A DNA stretch of 8,390 bases from an uncultured Eubacteriales bacterium. Its GTDB lineage: Bacteria; Bacillota; Clostridia; Oscillospirales; Oscillospiraceae. The translations under genes were made by a program, and so were the position numbers. Positions 6,281-8,390 of this stretch are shown here, one piece after another. The stretch lies in the NCBI GenBank assembly GCA_905202605.1, contig CAJKSU010000123.1, positions 1-8,390 on the forward strand, given 5' to 3'. Position 1 is the first letter of the stretch. Every line of letters begins with the position of its first letter. The notes beneath the pieces are model-generated. The model saw only the letters and a program-made list of their open reading frames with translations. It had not been told where the DNA came from and ran no database searches.

Positions 6281-7078
6281 ATGAAAAAATATGCGTTTCG
6301 CTTCAGCGTGCAGCAGACCTTTGAGGAGCCGATTTTAAAGCACAGCTTTCTCCTGCGGTGTATGCCCGGAACATTTCCGTTCCAGCGCTCCTATGCCCAT
6401 AAGCTGACCATCTCGCCCAATGCGGCGCTGAACCACATTTCCGATGCCTACGGCAATGAAATGTACACCGGTACCATTGATAAAAAGCACACCTCCTTCG
6501 GCTTTACCGCAGAGGGCTTTGTGCTGTGCTCCAACTATGTGATCCACGATCCGCCGGATCGGCTGTATCTCTACCCCACGCCCATGACCCGCCCCACGGC
6601 GCAGATGGAACGGCTTCTGGTAGGAGAGCCGCTGCCGGAGGAGCCGTGGGAAAAGGCCAAGGCATTGTGCGCCCTGACCCGGCGGAGCCTTGACTTTATT
6701 CCCCTGTCCGGTCAGCAGACTGCGGCGGAAACCATGGAAACCGGCGTGGGAGATGCACGGGACCATGTCCATGTGTTCCTGTGCCTGTGCCGGCTGTCGG
6801 GGATCGCGGCACGGTTCGTCAGCGGCCTTGCGGCAGGCGTTCCGCAGTCGCATGCATGGGCGGAGGTCTACTGCGGCGGCGAATGGCGCGCCATGGATCC
6901 CACCACGGGAAAACCCGTGGTGGAGGGATATCTGAAAATCGCCCACGGGCGGGATTATGACGCCTGCGCCGTGGAGCGGAGCTGCTTCCGGGCGGCGGAC
7001 ACCCCGTCTCGGCGGGAGGTCAGCGTACAGGTGACGGAGCATGTGATCCGCACCCGTGACACGGTGCCTCACGCCTGA
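6281..7078 (+). CDS. Transglutaminase-like protein lacking the catalytic cysteine
   Basis: The 265-residue protein has the layout of the bacterial transglutaminase-like family found beside circularly permuted ATP-grasp genes. It has a beta-rich N-terminal domain (about 1-100), then the papain-like core, then the C-terminal signature AHGRDYDA (221-228). The core shows GIAARFVSGL (174-183), the catalytic-type His191 in SHAW and Asp206 in MDPT. The nucleophile motif, normally G-x-C-x-D-x-x-H, reads G157-D-A159-R-D161-H-V-H164. Ala159 (codon GCA at 6755-6757) replaces Cys. Nearby Cys168 and Cys170 lie within the following helix and are not in register. It is probably a pseudoenzyme that binds a substrate or partner. 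AAGGAGG overlaps the stop of the preceding gene, 8 nt before this ATG, suggesting translational coupling. Confidence 0.88.
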   Translation: MKKYAFRFSVQQTFEEPILKHSFLLRCMPGTFPFQRSYAHKLTISPNAALNHISDAYGNEMYTGTIDKKHTSFGFTAEGFVLCSNYVIHDPPDRLYLYPTPMTRPTAQMERLLVGEPLPEEPWEKAKALCALTRRSLDFIPLSGQQTAAETMETGVGDARDHVHVFLCLCRLSGIAARFVSGLAAGVPQSHAWAEVYCGGEWRAMDPTTGKPVVEGYLKIAHGRDYDACAVERSCFRAADTPSRREVSVQVTEHVIRTRDTVPHA

Positions 7079-7138
7079 GCAAGGATTCCTCCAAAGGGGG
7101 AGAAATCTGCCAATTCTTCAGCAAAGGAAGATAGAACA

Positions 7139-7840
7139 ATGCGGCCTCTGATTGGCATATTACCGCTGTATAACAGCGAAAAACAGACACTTTGGATCAA
7201 TCCCCTGTATTTCGGCGGGGTGGAAATGGCCGGGGGCATGCCGGTACTGCTGCCCCTGAGCCGGGATGAGAAGCTATGGAAGGGCTATGCGGAGCGGTGC
7301 GACGGCTTTGTATTCACCGGCGGACAGGACGTTGCGCCCAGCCTGTACGGCGAGGAAAAGCTCCCTGAATGCGGCTATCAGGCCGAGCTGCGGGACCGGC
7401 AGGAAAATGAAATGCTGGGGCTGCTTTGGGATATGGATAAGCCGGTTCTGGGCATCTGCCGGGGCATTCAGATGATGAATGCGGCCTATGGGGGAACGCT
7501 GTATCAGGACATCTTCACGCAGGCGCCCTCCAAGGTGGTGCATCGGCAGGACAAGCCCTATGACCTGCCCCATCATCAGGTGCGGATCGAGAAAGGCACC
7601 CTGCTCCACTCCATTCTGGGCTGTGAGACGCTTTCGGTGAACAGCATACATCATCAGGCGGTTAAGACCCCGGCTCCTGGCGCAGTGGCGGCGGCCTATG
7701 CCGAGGATGGGCTGATCGAGGCCATCGAGTTTCCGGAGAAGAAATTCATGCTGGGGGTGCAGTGGCACCCGGAGCATATGTGGCAGGAGTATGAGTCGGC
7801 ACGGCGGATTTGGAACGCTTTTGTGGCGGCATGTGAGTGA
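7139..7840 (+). CDS. Class I glutamine amidotransferase-like / gamma-glutamyl hydrolase (peptidase C26, PuuD-like)
   Basis: Members hydrolyse gamma-glutamyl amide bonds; PuuD cleaves gamma-glutamyl-GABA in putrescine breakdown. The 233-residue protein shows FVFTGGQDVAPSLY (57-70), the nucleophile elbow LGICRGIQ with Cys107, VNSIHHQAVK (167-176), and GVQWHPEH with His210 and Glu212. The full triad is present, so it is likely active. It is slightly shorter than the roughly 250 residues usual for PuuD. AAAGGA lies about 10 nt before the ATG. The 60-bp gap after the transglutaminase-like gene contains no evident terminator or good promoter, so co-transcription is likely. No other polyamine-degradation genes are nearby. 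The operon context suggests that a gamma-glutamyl or other amide product linked to the ATP-grasp partner is a possible substrate, but this is inference. Confidence 0.92.
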   Translation: MRPLIGILPLYNSEKQTLWINPLYFGGVEMAGGMPVLLPLSRDEKLWKGYAERCDGFVFTGGQDVAPSLYGEEKLPECGYQAELRDRQENEMLGLLWDMDKPVLGICRGIQMMNAAYGGTLYQDIFTQAPSKVVHRQDKPYDLPHHQVRIEKGTLLHSILGCETLSVNSIHHQAVKTPAPGAVAAAYAEDGLIEAIEFPEKKFMLGVQWHPEHMWQEYESARRIWNAFVAACE

Positions 7841-7905
7841 AACACCTTAGTCAGGGGAGATGACCCCTCCGGCGGGATAACCCCTCAGTCAGCGCTGTGG
7901 CGGAG

Positions 7906-7944
7906 AACCCCTCCGGTTCGGCTTAAGCCGAACCACCTCCCCTT
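7906..7944 (+). repeat. Repeat unit enclosing a perfect 20-bp palindrome
   Basis: AACCCCTCC (7906-7914), then a perfect palindrome (7915-7934) with arms GGTTCGGCTT and AAGCCGAACC, then ACCTCCCCTT. The same flanks recur at 8199-8232 around a different hairpin, GGCGGC-ATA-GCCGCC. Confidence 0.75.
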
Positions 7945-8133
7945 GCGTCGTCGCAAGCTCCGTATCCCTCGTTTCCGCCTAAAGGCGAAAAGCTTGGTCA
8001 CTACGCTGCTCCTCCTTTCCCCACCGAACCCGATAGCGCAGCCGTCAGCAGCTTTGCTGCGCTACGGATGCGGCATACCCCTTGCGGGTACCGACGGTTG
8101 GGCTTCGGCGGGGTCCCCCGATGGGAGGCTTTG
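7945..8133 (+). repeat. Structured intergenic repeat, expanded copy (copy B)
   Basis: This is homologous to 3008-3140 in the same orientation. The closing stem CCCC-A-CCGAA-CCC (8019-8031) pairs with GGG-C-TTCGG-C-GGGG (8100-8113). Inside it lies an insert of about 68 bp (8032-8099), where copy A has 9 bp. The insert contains further inverted repeats: TAGCGCAGC/GCTGCGCTA (8034-8042, 8056-8064), CCGTC/GACGG (8042-8046, 8093-8097) and TACCC/GGGTA (8076-8080, 8086-8090). Confidence 0.75.
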
Positions 8134-8149
8134 GGAGGAAGCTTTTAGT

Positions 8150-8188
8150 CCCCCCTGAAAGGGGGGATGCCCCGAAGGGGCAGAGGGG
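8150..8188 (+). repeat. Double-hairpin repeat module
   Basis: CCCCCCT-GAA-AGGGGGG (8150-8166), then AT, then GCCCC-GAA-GGGGC (8169-8181), then AGAGGGG. It matches 8268-8306 except that the first stem differs by a paired C-G to T-A change. Confidence 0.8.
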
Positions 8189-8198
8189 TAAACGGGGA

Positions 8199-8232
8199 AA
8201 CCCCTCCGGCGGCATAGCCGCCACCTCCCCTT
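8199..8232 (+). repeat. Repeat unit enclosing the GGCGGC-ATA-GCCGCC hairpin
   Basis: AACCCCTCC (8199-8207), hairpin 8208-8222, then ACCTCCCCTT. It has the same flanks as 7906-7944 but a different stem. Confidence 0.75.
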
Positions 8233-8247
8233 GCAGGGGAGGCTTTT
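8224..8247 (+). terminator. Possible intrinsic terminator within the repeat block
   Basis: CCTCCCCT (8224-8231), loop TGC, AGGGGAGG (8235-8242), then CTTTT. The 8-bp stem is strong but the T run is short. It is the best terminator-shaped hairpin after the hydrolase gene, although nearly 400 bp beyond it. Confidence 0.45.
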
Positions 8248-8267
8248 AGAGGGCAGTAACTCTTTGT

Positions 8268-8306
8268 CTCCCCTAACAGGGGAGATGCCCCGAAGGGGCA
8301 GAGGGG
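8268..8306 (+). repeat. Double-hairpin repeat module, second copy
   Basis: CTCCCCT-AAC-AGGGGAG (8268-8284), then AT, GCCCC-GAA-GGGGC (8287-8299) and AGAGGGG. Confidence 0.8.
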
Positions 8307-8355
8307 TTGCACTGTGGGACACAGAACTACCCATAATAGAACCCACCGCACTACA

Positions 8356-8390
8356 AGGAGGAGCGCCCTCCGGGGGCATACTCTTTCTTT
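8356..8390 (+). terminator. Terminator-like GC hairpin at the window edge
   Basis: GCCC (8365-8368) pairs with GGGC (8374-8377), or GGAGG pairs with CCTCC (8357-8361, 8367-8371), and a T-rich stretch CTCTTTCTTT follows. AAGGAGGAG here resembles a ribosome binding site, but no start codon follows at a suitable distance. The stem is short and the element may continue beyond the window. Confidence 0.3.

Larger units (their letters stand above)
7841..8390. other. Gene-free mosaic of GC-rich hairpin repeats
   Basis: This 550-bp stretch contains no credible gene. Short open frames cross it on both strands, but they read through repeat units and have no family character. Apart from the units listed separately, 7853-7905 holds degraded pieces such as ACCCCTCCGGCGG and CCCCTCAGTCAGCGC, and 8307-8350 shows nothing recognisable. 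The mosaic probably also ends transcription of the operon upstream. Confidence 0.8.

Noticed and set aside
6335..7072. 245-codon minus-strand open frame
   Set aside because: It lies opposite the transglutaminase-like gene, whose family motifs are clear.
3008..8133. The two structured repeats as ends of a composite mobile element carrying the genes between them
   Set aside because: They are in the same orientation and diverged, with no transposase, target duplication or composition shift; gene layout between them looks like ordinary chromosome.
8062..8379. 105-codon minus-strand frame over the repeat block
   Set aside because: It is entirely hairpin repeat sequence and gives Pro/Gly-rich low-complexity translation.
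7841..8390. CRISPR array
   Set aside because: Repeats are irregular in spacing and are palindromic hairpin modules; there are no uniform spacers and no cas genes.

Overview
The window looks like chromosome from a GC-rich, endospore-forming member of the Clostridia, most likely Oscillospiraceae/Ruminococcaceae. Three things suggest this: a SpoIIE phosphatase, strong AGGAGG-type ribosome binding sites, and intergenic stretches full of GC-rich modular hairpin repeats (CTCCCCT..AGGGGAG, GCCCCGAAGGGGC, AGAGGGG) like those I recall from gut Oscillospiraceae. The genus cannot be fixed from the sequence alone. No rRNA, tRNA, CRISPR, transposase or phage gene was seen.

Layout. (1) 97-2121, minus: SpoIIE, a membrane-anchored PP2C phosphatase. 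(2) 2343-2978, plus: a CYTH/triphosphate-tunnel protein, divergent from spoIIE, with recognisable promoters in the 221-bp gap. (3) 2979-3361: a convergent gap holding a structured repeat, a hairpin module, a bidirectional terminator and a 39-bp inverted repeat touching the next stop codon. (4) 3362-4624, minus: a membrane-anchored HtrA/DegP-type serine protease with a PDZ domain. (5) 4625-4941: a divergent control region. (6) 4942-7840, plus: a probable three-gene operon of a circularly permuted ATP-grasp protein, a transglutaminase-like protein and a class I glutamine-amidotransferase-like C26 peptidase. (7) 7841-8390: no gene, but a mosaic of hairpin repeats, including a second, expanded copy of the structured repeat near 3008-3140.

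The main point of interest is region 6. Circularly permuted ATP-grasp and transglutaminase-like genes belong to a known but poorly understood group of bacterial operons predicted to make and process amide-linked products, normally with an alpha-E protein. Here alpha-E is absent from the expected position and a gamma-glutamyl hydrolase-like gene follows. The transglutaminase-like protein has Ala where the catalytic Cys should be. The ATP-grasp protein departs from the family at several nucleotide/metal-binding motifs as I remember them. All three frames are intact and well started, so this looks like a repurposed, possibly non-catalytic pair beside an apparently active hydrolase, rather than simple decay.

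The second point is the repeats. Related copies keep their stems through compensatory changes, and some conserved flanks enclose entirely different hairpins. This suggests selection on, or exchange of, folded DNA or RNA rather than on primary sequence.
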